This document shows positions 6,100 to 13,261 of a DNA stretch of 15,288 nucleotides, piece by piece. The position numbers and the translations under genes are program-made. Each line of letters begins with the position of its first letter. Positions within the stretch are counted from its first letter, which is position 1. The notes under the pieces were generated by a model. That model did not search any database and had not been told where the DNA came from. It was given only the letters and a program-made list of their open reading frames with translations. Source of the stretch: Nitrososphaeraceae archaeon (GTDB lineage: Archaea > Thermoproteota > Nitrososphaeria > Nitrososphaerales > Nitrososphaeraceae); NCBI GenBank assembly GCA_025449515.1, contig JANWJI010000128.1, positions 1 through 15,288 of the forward strand, given 5' to 3'.

Positions 6100-7125
6100 A
6101 TGGTCAAGCCCACCAGAAGTTCAGATGCCTCAAGCGAGCAGCGCACTGAATTCATATCTTGTAGTGCAGTTGCACATTCCTCAACTGCTAATCTGGGTCC
6201 TGGTTTCGACGTATTCGGACTAGGCCTTGATGCGTTCGAGGATACTGTCACAATTACAAGAGGAAAGAAGATAGAAGATTCCGTACCTCATGTCAATCTT
6301 ACATTGTCAGGTGATGATATTGAGACAATTTCTCCAAACGCAAGCGAGAATACTGCTGGGCTAGTGGTTAGAAGGATGAGCTATGACCTTAATCTGAACG
6401 GCAAGACGAATTGGGCCCTCGATCTTCATATCTCAAAGAAAATACCCACCGGCTATGGAATGGGTAGTAGTGCTGCCTCAGCGGCAGCAGCAGCACTTGC
6501 ATTCGATGGCTTATTCAATTTACAACTGTCCAAGAATAGGCTTATTAAGTATGCAGCTGAGGGGGAGATTGCTAGCGCCGGTACAATACATTATGATAAT
6601 GTTTCTGGCTCTATGCTTGGAGGTTTTGTTATAGTTCGCTCCGCTCCGGAGATTGATTTCGTGAGACTTGATGTTCCTAACGATCTATTTCTGGCCATCG
6701 CAGTTCCTGTTATGAATGTTCCTCTAAAAAAGACTGCCGTAGCTAGGAGCGTCCTTCCCAAGACAGTTTTTTTGGACGATGTAATTCAAAACATATCTAA
6801 TGCGAGCACGGTCGTAGCAGGCTTTGCACTGAAAGATACGAAGATGATTGCAAAAGGCATAAACGACCTAATTGTTGAACCATCGAGAAAACATTTGATC
6901 CCTGGATACGAATTGGTGAGGCGAAATGCGCTAAATGAAGGGGCCCTAGCCGTTACAATTAGTGGTGCAGGTCCTTCCATGATCTCTGTGCTTGATGATG
7001 AAAAGGCTGCAAGTCGTGTAGCTAATTCAATGGCTGAGGGATTTCTCGAGGCTGGTGTAAAAAAGACCAAAGCCATTGTATGTCGCCCGAGTGAAGGCGC
7101 GAGGATAGTAGACGTATCTAACTAG
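6100..7125 (+). CDS. thrB: Homoserine kinase (GHMP family)
   Basis: It phosphorylates homoserine to O-phosphohomoserine (EC 2.7.1.39), the step before threonine synthase. The 341 residues are a little longer than the usual 300-320 because of an N-terminal extension of about 17 polar residues. Motif 1 is SSTANLGPGFDVFG (27-40). Motif 2, the ATP-binding PTGYGMGSSAAS, is at 116-127. The substrate-site-like HYDNVSGSMLGG is at 164-175, and motif 3, TISGAGPSMISV, is at 286-297. All are intact, so it should be active. It lies 8 nt after the GPN GTPase gene with no promoter of its own visible, suggesting one transcript; no other threonine gene is in the window. A mevalonate-type GHMP kinase is less likely because the HYDN and LGPGFD patterns are those of ThrB. 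Confidence 0.93.
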   Translation: MVKPTRSSDASSEQRTEFISCSAVAHSSTANLGPGFDVFGLGLDAFEDTVTITRGKKIEDSVPHVNLTLSGDDIETISPNASENTAGLVVRRMSYDLNLNGKTNWALDLHISKKIPTGYGMGSSAASAAAAALAFDGLFNLQLSKNRLIKYAAEGEIASAGTIHYDNVSGSMLGGFVIVRSAPEIDFVRLDVPNDLFLAIAVPVMNVPLKKTAVARSVLPKTVFLDDVIQNISNASTVVAGFALKDTKMIAKGINDLIVEPSRKHLIPGYELVRRNALNEGALAVTISGAGPSMISVLDDEKAASRVANSMAEGFLEAGVKKTKAIVCRPSEGARIVDVSN

Positions 7126-7247
7126 CATCTAGGAGAAGTGGTGACCTTAAATTTCGCATTCATCCTACATAATGCTGTAGAACAATCGTTAGACATCATG
7201 TGCGCCCTATCTCTAAATGTCAAGCTTCTTTCATCATAAATTGAAGC

Positions 7248-8159
7248 CTATTTCTTTCCTTTGCTTAGGAAGTCGGACATCATTTTCTGTCTGTCATCAT
7301 GAGCGAAGCATAGAGCCCATCCATAAATTTCTAAGCGAAGCCCTGCATCGATATCCACATCCATACCTTTATTAATCAACATTTTACTGGTTTTAACTGC
7401 ATTGATACTATTTTTAGTAATCTCTTTTGCAAATTGGATGCAATCCTCGATTAACCTTTTGTTAAGGGCCTTGGCTACTTCAGAACCAGCTGGGGTATTT
7501 GAAGATCTTGTCTTTTCAGTCTCGCTCTTGTCACTTGATCTTTTTGTTTGGTCCTGAGCAGGTCCTACTTGAGCATCGGACCCAGCAGTGGGTTCATCTA
7601 ATTTCACTACTTTGTTTACAAGACCAATTTGGAACGCCTCTTCTGCAGTAATCATTTTGCCAGTAAATACCAACTCCTTGGCCTTTGCCGGACCGACGAT
7701 CCTGACTAACCTCTGAGTTCCGCCCCACCCCGGTGGAATTCCTATTGTAACTTCTGGTTGGCCGATTTTGGCGGTATTCGCGGCAATTCGTATGTCACAC
7801 ACCAAGGCCAGCTCGCATCCGCCGCCTAATGCATACCCATTTATAGCTGCGATAACTGGTTTTTCCATTCTTTCTATCTTATTGAGAACACTTTGTGCAG
7901 AACTCGCATATTTCTCAGCTTTTACGGGGTCGATGTTAACCATGAAGGCTATATCTGCACCTGCACAAAATGCTTTTTCACCTGAGCCGGTTATAATCAC
8001 AACCTTTATGCCGTCATCAACACCAACTATTTCAATGGCCCTCGATAGCTCTGCAATAACATCTGAATTCATGGCGTTTAGAGCTTCTGGTCTATTGATC
8101 CTAATGATTGCAATATCCCCTAAAGGTTCGATTTGTACATACTTCATACCACTAGACAT
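7248..8159 (-). CDS. Enoyl-CoA hydratase / crotonase, probable 3-hydroxypropionyl-CoA dehydratase-crotonyl-CoA hydratase
   Basis: A crotonase-fold enzyme acting on CoA thioesters. Numbered from the upstream ATG at 8171 (307 residues), the oxyanion-hole segments are AFCAGADIAFM (67-77) and YALGGGCELAL (113-123). Both catalytic Glu of true hydratases are present: E120 and E140 (GQPEVTIGI). In ammonia-oxidising archaea one crotonase (Nmar_1308 in Nitrosopumilus) serves two dehydration/hydration steps of the 3HP/4HB carbon-fixation cycle; assignment here is by family and lineage, not proof. A hydrophilic insertion of about 44 residues (193-236) precedes the C-terminal helices and is absent from typical 255-260-residue members. 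I choose ATG 8159 because the TATA-like box at 8179-8189 predicts a start site near 8158, making 8171 untranscribed. The TrmB gene lies upstream on the same strand. Confidence 0.88.
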   Translation of the reverse strand: MSSGMKYVQIEPLGDIAIIRINRPEALNAMNSDVIAELSRAIEIVGVDDGIKVVIITGSGEKAFCAGADIAFMVNIDPVKAEKYASSAQSVLNKIERMEKPVIAAINGYALGGGCELALVCDIRIAANTAKIGQPEVTIGIPPGWGGTQRLVRIVGPAKAKELVFTGKMITAEEAFQIGLVNKVVKLDEPTAGSDAQVGPAQDQTKRSSDKSETEKTRSSNTPAGSEVAKALNKRLIEDCIQFAKEITKNSINAVKTSKMLINKGMDVDIDAGLRLEIYGWALCFAHDDRQKMMSDFLSKGKK

Positions 8160-8178
8160 AGTTACCGACATCTCTTAC

Positions 8179-8189
8179 TTTAAATATAA
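8179..8189 (-). promoter_or_regulatory. Strong TATA-like box of the crotonase gene
   Basis: The minus strand reads TTATATTTAAA, a near-ideal archaeal TATA box. Its centre (about 8184) is 25-26 nt from the ATG at 8159 but only 13 nt from the ATG at 8171, so it decides the start and predicts a leaderless mRNA. Confidence 0.55.
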
Positions 8190-8381
8190 CCTTATCGACA
8201 TCCAGATTCGTCTGGTAGTTTACGGTATTAGAATTGTTCATAAATAATATTGTAGACCGTCAATTAGCCATCGATTCAAATTAATCTTAAGATAAGTAAT
8301 TTACGTAACTTTCTTCAGCTTATCTGTTAATTGTTGTAATCAGTTGGTAGCATTAGCTATTAGTAATATCTTTACGACTGA

Positions 8382-9209
8382 CTAAGCCTGATTATCAATT
8401 GCGCTAGGATTAGACTTATTGAGATTATTACCATTTCGTTTGTCCTCTCCATCTGCATCACTCCAAAGATATTGAAAATAATCCTTCGCAAAACGAGCCA
8501 AACCCGGATGATCGGCCCAGATGGCTATAGGTTCGAAAGCACCATTATCATTTCTACCCTCAGCCAACAATATCACGACTTGTCTACTATCGCCTATGAC
8601 CCCGCCACCAAACATATTGTTCTTGAGCCTTACGCTGGCAACTCTAGATATCATCCGCACGGTTTCTTGGCTTGTTTCTTCAGAGGCAAGTACTGTAATT
8701 CTTACACCTTTTTCGTGAGTCATTCTTAGGAGAGGCTGGATAAGCTTTGCGATATCCTCTGCTACCTGAGGTAGTGCTATAAGCAACTCTTGTTCGGAGG
8801 ATTCAATAATTTCGTTCACTTTGGCAGCAATATTATAAATACCACGTACAACCCATATCTCAGGCTTTTCTTTCATGCCGCTCTTTTCGTATATCGGCAT
8901 TAGCTCACTTTGAATCAGGTTTTGATTATCGCGTATAACATTCTCCATTCGCATCTTCATAGCATCAAGCGCTGTTGAAGGAGATTTTGGGAAGAACTTC
9001 TGTGGTCTAGAGCTATCTGACTCGAGCCAGCCATTATCCTCTAAACTATTTAACACTTCATAAATCTTTGAATATGGCACACTTGAAGTCTTGCTAATCG
9101 CAGCTGCAGTCATTTGACCGTACTCTAATAGGGCCATATATACGCGGATTTCATAGCCTGTCAGACCAAGGCTCTCCATTGCCTTCTTTGATTTGTCGCT
9201 AATACTCAT
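8382..9209 (-). CDS. TrmB-family transcriptional regulator
   Basis: The 275-residue protein has an N-terminal winged helix-turn-helix (residues 8-75, containing GLTGYEIRVYMALLEYG and the recognition region SVPYSKIYEVLNSLEDNGW). A short helical linker (80-110) follows, then the PLD-like/TrmB effector domain (about 117-250). This is the TrmB architecture, in which archaeal members bind sugars or other small ligands to control metabolic genes. The last 20 residues are an Asn/Lys/Asp-rich tail. The ATG at 9209 is about 7 nt after the start site predicted from the TATA-like box at 9239-9250. It is divergently arranged with the Tes-like radical SAM gene across 190 bp and lies 222 bp upstream of the crotonase on the same strand, so both neighbours are candidate targets, as is its own promoter. 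The ligand cannot be read from the sequence. Confidence 0.9.
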   Translation of the reverse strand: MSISDKSKKAMESLGLTGYEIRVYMALLEYGQMTAAAISKTSSVPYSKIYEVLNSLEDNGWLESDSSRPQKFFPKSPSTALDAMKMRMENVIRDNQNLIQSELMPIYEKSGMKEKPEIWVVRGIYNIAAKVNEIIESSEQELLIALPQVAEDIAKLIQPLLRMTHEKGVRITVLASEETSQETVRMISRVASVRLKNNMFGGGVIGDSRQVVILLAEGRNDNGAFEPIAIWADHPGLARFAKDYFQYLWSDADGEDKRNGNNLNKSNPSAIDNQA

Positions 9210-9238
9210 GTCTAGGGGTTAGAATACAATTAAATTTT

Positions 9239-9250
9239 GTAATATATTTA
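9239..9250 (-). promoter_or_regulatory. TATA-like box of the TrmB gene
   Basis: The minus strand reads TAAATATATTAC, centred about 35 nt from the ATG at 9209, predicting a leader of about 7 nt. Confidence 0.45.
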
Positions 9251-9311
9251 CCTTTAAGGCCGATAAACCTCACTTCTAGAATATTTTTATTTATCTTTTT
9301 GGACATTTTGT

Positions 9312-9345
9312 CTAACTACCCATTCACCTTAGGAGTAGGTAGGTT
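9312..9345. promoter_or_regulatory. Imperfect dyad upstream of the radical SAM gene, candidate operator
   Basis: CTAACTACCC (9312-9321) faces GGTAGGTT (9338-9345) around a CCTTAGG centre, an imperfect inverted repeat that abuts the TATA box at 9344-9357. GTAG is also directly repeated (9335-9342). A regulator bound here would cover the recognition site for TFB, so TrmB from the divergent gene is an obvious candidate. The dyad is gapped and could be chance. Confidence 0.3.
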
Positions 9346-9357
9346 ATATTTATATAG
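9344..9357 (+). promoter_or_regulatory. TATA box of the radical SAM gene
   Basis: TTATATTTATATAG is a strong TATA match centred near 9350; transcription should start near 9376, giving a leader of about 24 nt before the ATG at 9400. Confidence 0.55.
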
Positions 9358-9399
9358 ATAAAATGTGCAGCTCGTAAAAGGTATTGTAGGTAATTGACC

Positions 9400-11115
9400 A
9401 TGGATTTAATTCAGATTTCGAATCTATCATCAAGGGCAACTGATCTATCTAAACATTCCATAAGGTTCACCCAGAGTATATGTCCAGATTGTAATATGAT
9501 CTTGGATGCAGAAGTTTTCGAACGAGGAGGACAAGTCTTCATGACCAAGAATTGTCCCACTCATGGTGAGTGTGAGGAATTGTATTTCGGATCTTACGAC
9601 ATGTATAAAAAATTCAGCACATATTGGAAGGATGGAAAGGGAGCTCAAGCACCGAATGTTATGATCGATAAATGTGCATGTCCAACAAATTGTGGGCTCT
9701 GTACAAATCACTTGTCGCATTCAGGCTTGGCAAATATGATAGTAACCAATAGATGCGATTTGACATGTTGGTATTGCTTCTTCTACGTCAAGAAGGGTCT
9801 TGAAGGCGCATACTTGTATGAACCAACCCATGAACAAGTAAGAGCAATGATGAAGACGTTGAAAGCTCAAAAACCAATTGCAGGAAATTCAATTCAGATA
9901 ACCGGGGGTGAACCGATGCTAAGAGATGACATTACTGAGCTGATTCGCATAATGAAAGAAGAAGGTGTTGACCATATTCAGATGAATACGAATGGCATAA
10001 AGTTGGCACTTTCTCCTGAGACCATGAGACAGATAAGAACAGCTGGTGTTAGCAATCTTTACCTTTCGTTTGATGGAGTTACTCCTAGAACTAATCCAAA
10101 GAACCATTGGGAAGTTCCATATACCTTAGAATCTGCAAGAAAGTGTGGAATGACGGTTGTATTTGTGCCAACTGTGATTAAATCCATTAATGATCATGAA
10201 TTGGGAGGAATAATTGGATATGCACAAAAGAACATGGATGTTGTGCATGCAGTTAATTTCCAGCCTGTTTCATTAACTGGCAGAATGACAAAGAAGGAAC
10301 GGGAAAAGTATAGAATCACGATCCCTGATTGTATCGAAAGAATTGAAGAGCAGACAAATGGTCAGATCACTACTGATGCATGGTTTCCAGTTCCGTCATG
10401 CATGCCAATGACCGACGTCATAGAAGCTTTTTCGAAGAAACCGAAATACGAACTTTCTATTCATTTCGCGTGCGGTGCTGGTACATATGTTTTCGAAGAC
10501 TCGGAGACAAAGAAATTAACTCCACTAACTACTTTTGTTGATATTAGGGGATTGCTGGAATACTTTGAAGAAAAAAGTGATGAAATAAAATCAGGTTCGA
10601 ATAGATATTTAGCAATATTTGAGGTAATGCGCAAGCTCAACCAGTTTGTCGACAAAAGTAAACAGCCTCGCGGCTTGGATCTTGCAAAAATGTTTTCCAG
10701 TATTCTCTTGAAGCAGAATTTTGACTCAGTTGGGTCATGGCACGGGAGATCACTATTTTTGGGAATGATGCACTTTCAAGATAAATATAATGAAGACCTC
10801 GAGAGACTACAACGATGTGACATACATTATCTTACTCCTGATCTTAGAATAATCCCGTTTTGTGCCTTTAATGTCATTCCAGAATGGTACCGAGATAGAA
10901 TCCAGAAGAAGTACAGTATTCCAGTAGAGGAATGGGAAAGAGCTCAAGGTCACACGCTAGAAGCAGGTTTATATAGGGGCCTAATGCGACGGGGGAAACC
11001 AGAAGCTGAAATGGGATGCGCCCTGTCTGAGATGCACAAAGCTGCTGCCGAGTCTGCCGGGGCTGGCGATGATCACAGAGGCATCGAGCTGCGTAATGGT
11101 ATGGCTGGGGCCTAA
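9400..11115 (+). CDS. Radical SAM protein resembling tetraether lipid synthase (Tes)
   Basis: It probably joins two archaeol-type lipids tail to tail into GDGT membrane-spanning lipids. Numbered from ATG 9400 (571 residues), the radical SAM triad is CDLTCWYC (C119, C123, C126), followed by the SAM-binding GGEP (169-172). Before it lie an N-terminal CPDC plus C52-PTHG rubredoxin-like module (C28, C31, C52) and a cluster CACPTNCGLC (C92, C94, C98, C101) that would hold an extra Fe-S centre. More Cys occur in the C-terminal half (HFACG, IIPFCAF). This arrangement and length recall Mj0619 and MA_1486, the characterised Tes proteins, as I remember them; paralogues of other function exist, so the call is tentative. 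There is no B12 domain, so it is not a GrsA/B cyclase. TTG at 9394 is an alternative start. The last 30 residues are an Ala/Gly-rich tail with higher GC than the rest. Confidence 0.75.
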   Translation: MDLIQISNLSSRATDLSKHSIRFTQSICPDCNMILDAEVFERGGQVFMTKNCPTHGECEELYFGSYDMYKKFSTYWKDGKGAQAPNVMIDKCACPTNCGLCTNHLSHSGLANMIVTNRCDLTCWYCFFYVKKGLEGAYLYEPTHEQVRAMMKTLKAQKPIAGNSIQITGGEPMLRDDITELIRIMKEEGVDHIQMNTNGIKLALSPETMRQIRTAGVSNLYLSFDGVTPRTNPKNHWEVPYTLESARKCGMTVVFVPTVIKSINDHELGGIIGYAQKNMDVVHAVNFQPVSLTGRMTKKEREKYRITIPDCIERIEEQTNGQITTDAWFPVPSCMPMTDVIEAFSKKPKYELSIHFACGAGTYVFEDSETKKLTPLTTFVDIRGLLEYFEEKSDEIKSGSNRYLAIFEVMRKLNQFVDKSKQPRGLDLAKMFSSILLKQNFDSVGSWHGRSLFLGMMHFQDKYNEDLERLQRCDIHYLTPDLRIIPFCAFNVIPEWYRDRIQKKYSIPVEEWERAQGHTLEAGLYRGLMRRGKPEAEMGCALSEMHKAAAESAGAGDDHRGIELRNGMAGA

Positions 11116-11283
11116 GGAACCTTTAAACAAGTATCTGTACAAAGCGACCAAATCTGTCATAGCAGGAGATTAGGCCTTATCCCACCTTATAGTGGTTACA
11201 GGTTCAGAAGTGCGGAAAGCAATGTCTCCAAATTACTGAAAGGGCAACCGCCATACCGTGCAACCTAAAGTAGAATTGTTAAA

Positions 11284-11325
11284 ATCACAACGGATCTCCG
11301 CAATTGTGGATTCCGGTTTCGTGAT
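11284..11325. repeat. 42-nt imperfect stem-loop in the intergenic region
   Basis: ATCAC (11284-11288) pairs with GTGAT (11321-11325). Inside, CGGA pairs with TCCG with bulges, and CCGC pairs with GTGG (one G-U) around an AATT loop at the core CCGCAATTGTGG. It lies about 170 bp after the radical SAM stop and 45 bp before a TATA box. It could be the radical SAM 3' end, part of a structured RNA or a dyad operator for the downstream promoter. Confidence 0.4.
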
Positions 11326-11369
11326 AATTTCGGCGGTGCAATATTTTATCTCTTAATTATAACAATCAC

Positions 11370-11376
11370 TTTTATA
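11370..11376 (+). promoter_or_regulatory. TATA-like box without a protein gene behind it
   Basis: TTTTATA (in ACTTTTATACAAC) predicts transcription from about 11399. No ORF of useful length follows; the next gene starts at 11551 and has its own AT-rich box. This points to a non-coding transcript beginning near 11400. Confidence 0.35.
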
Positions 11377-11399
11377 CAACCATCCGGAAAGTATGATCG

Positions 11400-11468
11400 G
11401 ACAAACGATGACGAAACCAGCCCTACTGAGGTTCCAGTGATGTAGATCTTGAGTTTGGAGTCTGTCTA
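11400..11468 (+). ncRNA. Candidate C/D box-like small RNA
   Basis: Starting where the 11370 TATA box predicts transcription, motifs occur in the order of an archaeal C/D guide RNA. A C-like box ACGATGA (11405-11411) comes first, then a D'-like CTGA (11426-11429). A C'-like GTGATGT (11437-11443) follows, then a weak D-like CTGT (11462-11465). Fourteen and 18 nt lie in the two guide positions. The C, C' and D boxes each deviate from consensus by one base and the second spacer is long, so this may be chance. A search of the 12 nt before each D box against rRNA and tRNA would decide. Confidence 0.25.
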
Positions 11469-11534
11469 GGTTAGTAGATACATATCCTGCTGTTGTAAGA
11501 CGTAAGGTCATAAACTTGATAAGTGGCTAAATCT

Positions 11535-11543
11535 TTTTATATA
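11535..11543 (+). promoter_or_regulatory. TATA-like box before the 11551 gene
   Basis: TTTTTATATA lies only about 12 nt before the TTG at 11551, so its usual start site (about 11565) would fall inside the ORF. Either the real start is further in and non-canonical, or another box is used. Confidence 0.3.
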
Positions 11544-11550
11544 TCGCAAA

Positions 11551-11982
11551 TTGGTTCATATCGAAACGACTGCATCACTTGAGAGTTTTCGACAATTTAT
11601 TATCTTTAGTACATGCAGATCCTTCATTCCTGAAATATATCTCCGAGATTATGAGGTTTTTCCAGAACGTGAAGAGGGTCCAGGTGCTATATATATAGAA
11701 GCGGCTGATAAAGTTACGCTAAAAAGGATTCGTGAAATGACATTCGTTAATGTCAAAGAGATTCTTGGGATTATCTATTCGTCAAAGAGTGGTAATACTC
11801 AGCTAAAGTGGAGGCAAACTAGGAAAAGATCTGGAAAAGTACAAGGCGAAGCTTCGGCTAATGCTCTTGTTAATCTCGTACAATCCGGAGTTCTTACTCA
11901 AGAATGGGTAGATGGTTATTTGAAATCGCCTCAAATCAAATACACGAATAGTGAACAAGGGTCTTCAGGCTCCATATCTTAG
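11551..11982 (+). CDS. Hypothetical protein, up to 143 residues, start uncertain
   Basis: I do not recognise a family. The product has no TM segment. Its first half is mixed and acidic (YEVFPEREEGPGAIYIEA); the middle is basic (LKWRQTRKRSGKVQGEA, about residues 91-107), suggesting nucleic-acid or ribosome contact; residues 108-130 look helical (ANALVNLVQSGVLTQEWVDGYL); the tail is Ser/Gly-rich. No ATG or GTG occurs in frame between the upstream stop at 11503 and ATG at codon 63, so TTG at 11551 is the only usual start that keeps the conserved-looking first half. It lies 74 bp upstream of the Pelota gene on the same strand, and the two may be co-transcribed. Confidence 0.55.
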   Translation: MVHIETTASLESFRQFIIFSTCRSFIPEIYLRDYEVFPEREEGPGAIYIEAADKVTLKRIREMTFVNVKEILGIIYSSKSGNTQLKWRQTRKRSGKVQGEASANALVNLVQSGVLTQEWVDGYLKSPQIKYTNSEQGSSGSIS

Positions 11983-12056
11983 GCGAGCTACGAAGTTTTG
12001 AAGGGAAAAGAAGAAGTAGAATGAATAGCGATCTAGAGAAATTTTAGTCCTTTTCT

Positions 12057-13163
12057 ATGATCATTAAGGATGTAAAAGGATCCTCCGAAAAGGCTTATTA
12101 CGTTATTCCAGAGGATGCAGATGATCTATTCACAGTAAGAAGGATAATTGAGAAAGATGATCAAGTTATTTCTGTCACAAGCAGAGTAATTAAACAAGTG
12201 AAGGAATATTCAAGACCTGACAAAGGAGATCGCGTCAAGATTAGAGTCGCCCTCAATGTCGAAAAGGTTAGCCTTGACAGTCTTGTTGATCGATTACGAG
12301 TTTCAGGCATTATCACAAATACTGACAACGATCTAGTTCCAAGAGGAGCGCATCATTCACTTACTATTCAGATAGGTGATTCTATAACTATCGATAAGAG
12401 GAGGGAGTGGCAAGCTTCAGAAATCGCTATCCTAAAGAGATCTCTAGGCAATGTGGGCTCGAGTTTTATTCTCGTAGCAATTGATAACCGCGAGGCGGCA
12501 GTTGCCAAGCTTTCTGGAACGCATCTAAATATTATTCAGAACATATACTCTGGTTATAGCGGGAAACGATATCCACAACATTCCCTGCACGATAGCCAAG
12601 AGACCTTTTTAGGTGATATTGCCAGGATGATCAGATCTCTAGATAGAACCGGTGGTGAGAACATTAGTACAGGAATTGAAGCAAGAATACTTGTCTTTGG
12701 TCCTGGAGAAACGAAACGTAATCTCTATAACTTCCTAATGACAGATAAGCCATCAATCAACAATGAAAGGCTATCGATAGTTAATGGAGTAGATGTTGCT
12801 GGTGAAGACGGAATACTAGTATTTCTTCGCTCAGATTCAGCCAAGGATGTTATGATTACAAGTAAAATTGTTGCTGTTTCAAAAATCATAGATGAAATAA
12901 TGCGACAAGTACAAAAGGGGGTCCTGAAATACGCTATGGGTATAAAGGAAGTTTCAAACGCGGCCTCTGTAGGAGCTATTGAGAGCCTTGCCTTTTCTGA
13001 TTCTATATATTCAAATGCGGAAGAAGATACAATAATACAGCTATTAAATAAGGTCGAAAGACATGGTGCAAGTACATATGCAGTTGATTCATCAACTGAC
13101 ATGGGACTCCGAGTGTCTTCGCTAGGTGGAATAATAGCTGTGTTAAGATACCAGATTTCGTAG
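12057..13163 (+). CDS. pelA: Pelota (Dom34-like) ribosome-rescue factor
   Basis: Archaeal Pelota, a paralogue of release factor aRF1, enters the A site of stalled ribosomes and, with ABCE1 and aEF1A-like partners, splits them. The 368 residues match the family. The Sm-like N-terminal domain (1 to about 128) has PEDADDLFTVRRI (18-30), VISVTSRVIK (37-46) and the typical RGAHHSLTIQIG (96-107). The central domain (about 135-260) has VAIDNREAAVAKL and FGPGETKRNLYNFL and lacks the GGQ of termination factors, as expected. The C-terminal domain (about 262-368) is complete, ending in GGIIAVLRYQI. No promoter is obvious between it and the 11551 gene. Two T5 tracts follow the stop. Confidence 0.95.
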   Translation: MIIKDVKGSSEKAYYVIPEDADDLFTVRRIIEKDDQVISVTSRVIKQVKEYSRPDKGDRVKIRVALNVEKVSLDSLVDRLRVSGIITNTDNDLVPRGAHHSLTIQIGDSITIDKRREWQASEIAILKRSLGNVGSSFILVAIDNREAAVAKLSGTHLNIIQNIYSGYSGKRYPQHSLHDSQETFLGDIARMIRSLDRTGGENISTGIEARILVFGPGETKRNLYNFLMTDKPSINNERLSIVNGVDVAGEDGILVFLRSDSAKDVMITSKIVAVSKIIDEIMRQVQKGVLKYAMGIKEVSNAASVGAIESLAFSDSIYSNAEEDTIIQLLNKVERHGASTYAVDSSTDMGLRVSSLGGIIAVLRYQIS

Positions 13164-13181
13164 CCTTTTTCACTGTTTTTG
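13164..13181 (+). terminator. T-rich terminator after pelota
   Basis: Two T5 tracts (13166-13170 and 13176-13180) directly follow the stop codon without a hairpin, the common archaeal termination signal. Confidence 0.5.
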
Positions 13182-13261
13182 TATCTATAATAGAAGAATC
13201 AAGACATTTGTAAGTATCACATAAGTTGAAGGGAGTTAAAGATGAAGATGAATTATAATTC

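Larger units (their letters stand above)
11116..11550. other. 435-bp intergenic region with RNA-like structure
   Basis: There is no convincing ORF on either strand. It contains the stem-loop at 11284-11325, an orphan TATA box at 11370-11376, the C/D-like motifs at 11400-11468 and the promoter of the next gene. A looser pairing AGGTT...GCGG / CCGC...AACCT spans 11200-11266. I checked for tRNA T-loops and anticodon arms and found none. Confidence 0.5.

Noticed and set aside
7768..8247. 159-codon plus-strand ORF
   Set aside because: It is antisense to the crotonase, whose catalytic motifs are intact; the hydrophobic look is a mirror of that gene.
8284..8324. Palindromes ATCTTAAGAT, TTACGTAA and GATAAG/CTTATC before the crotonase gene
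   Set aside because: They are short, AT-rich and about 100 bp upstream of the promoter; such matches are expected by chance at this composition.
11116..11550. Possible tRNA gene in the structured gap
   Set aside because: No T-loop, anticodon arm or acceptor pairing could be assembled on either strand.
12725..13102. 125-codon minus-strand ORF
   Set aside because: It lies within the Pelota gene, which has complete family motifs.
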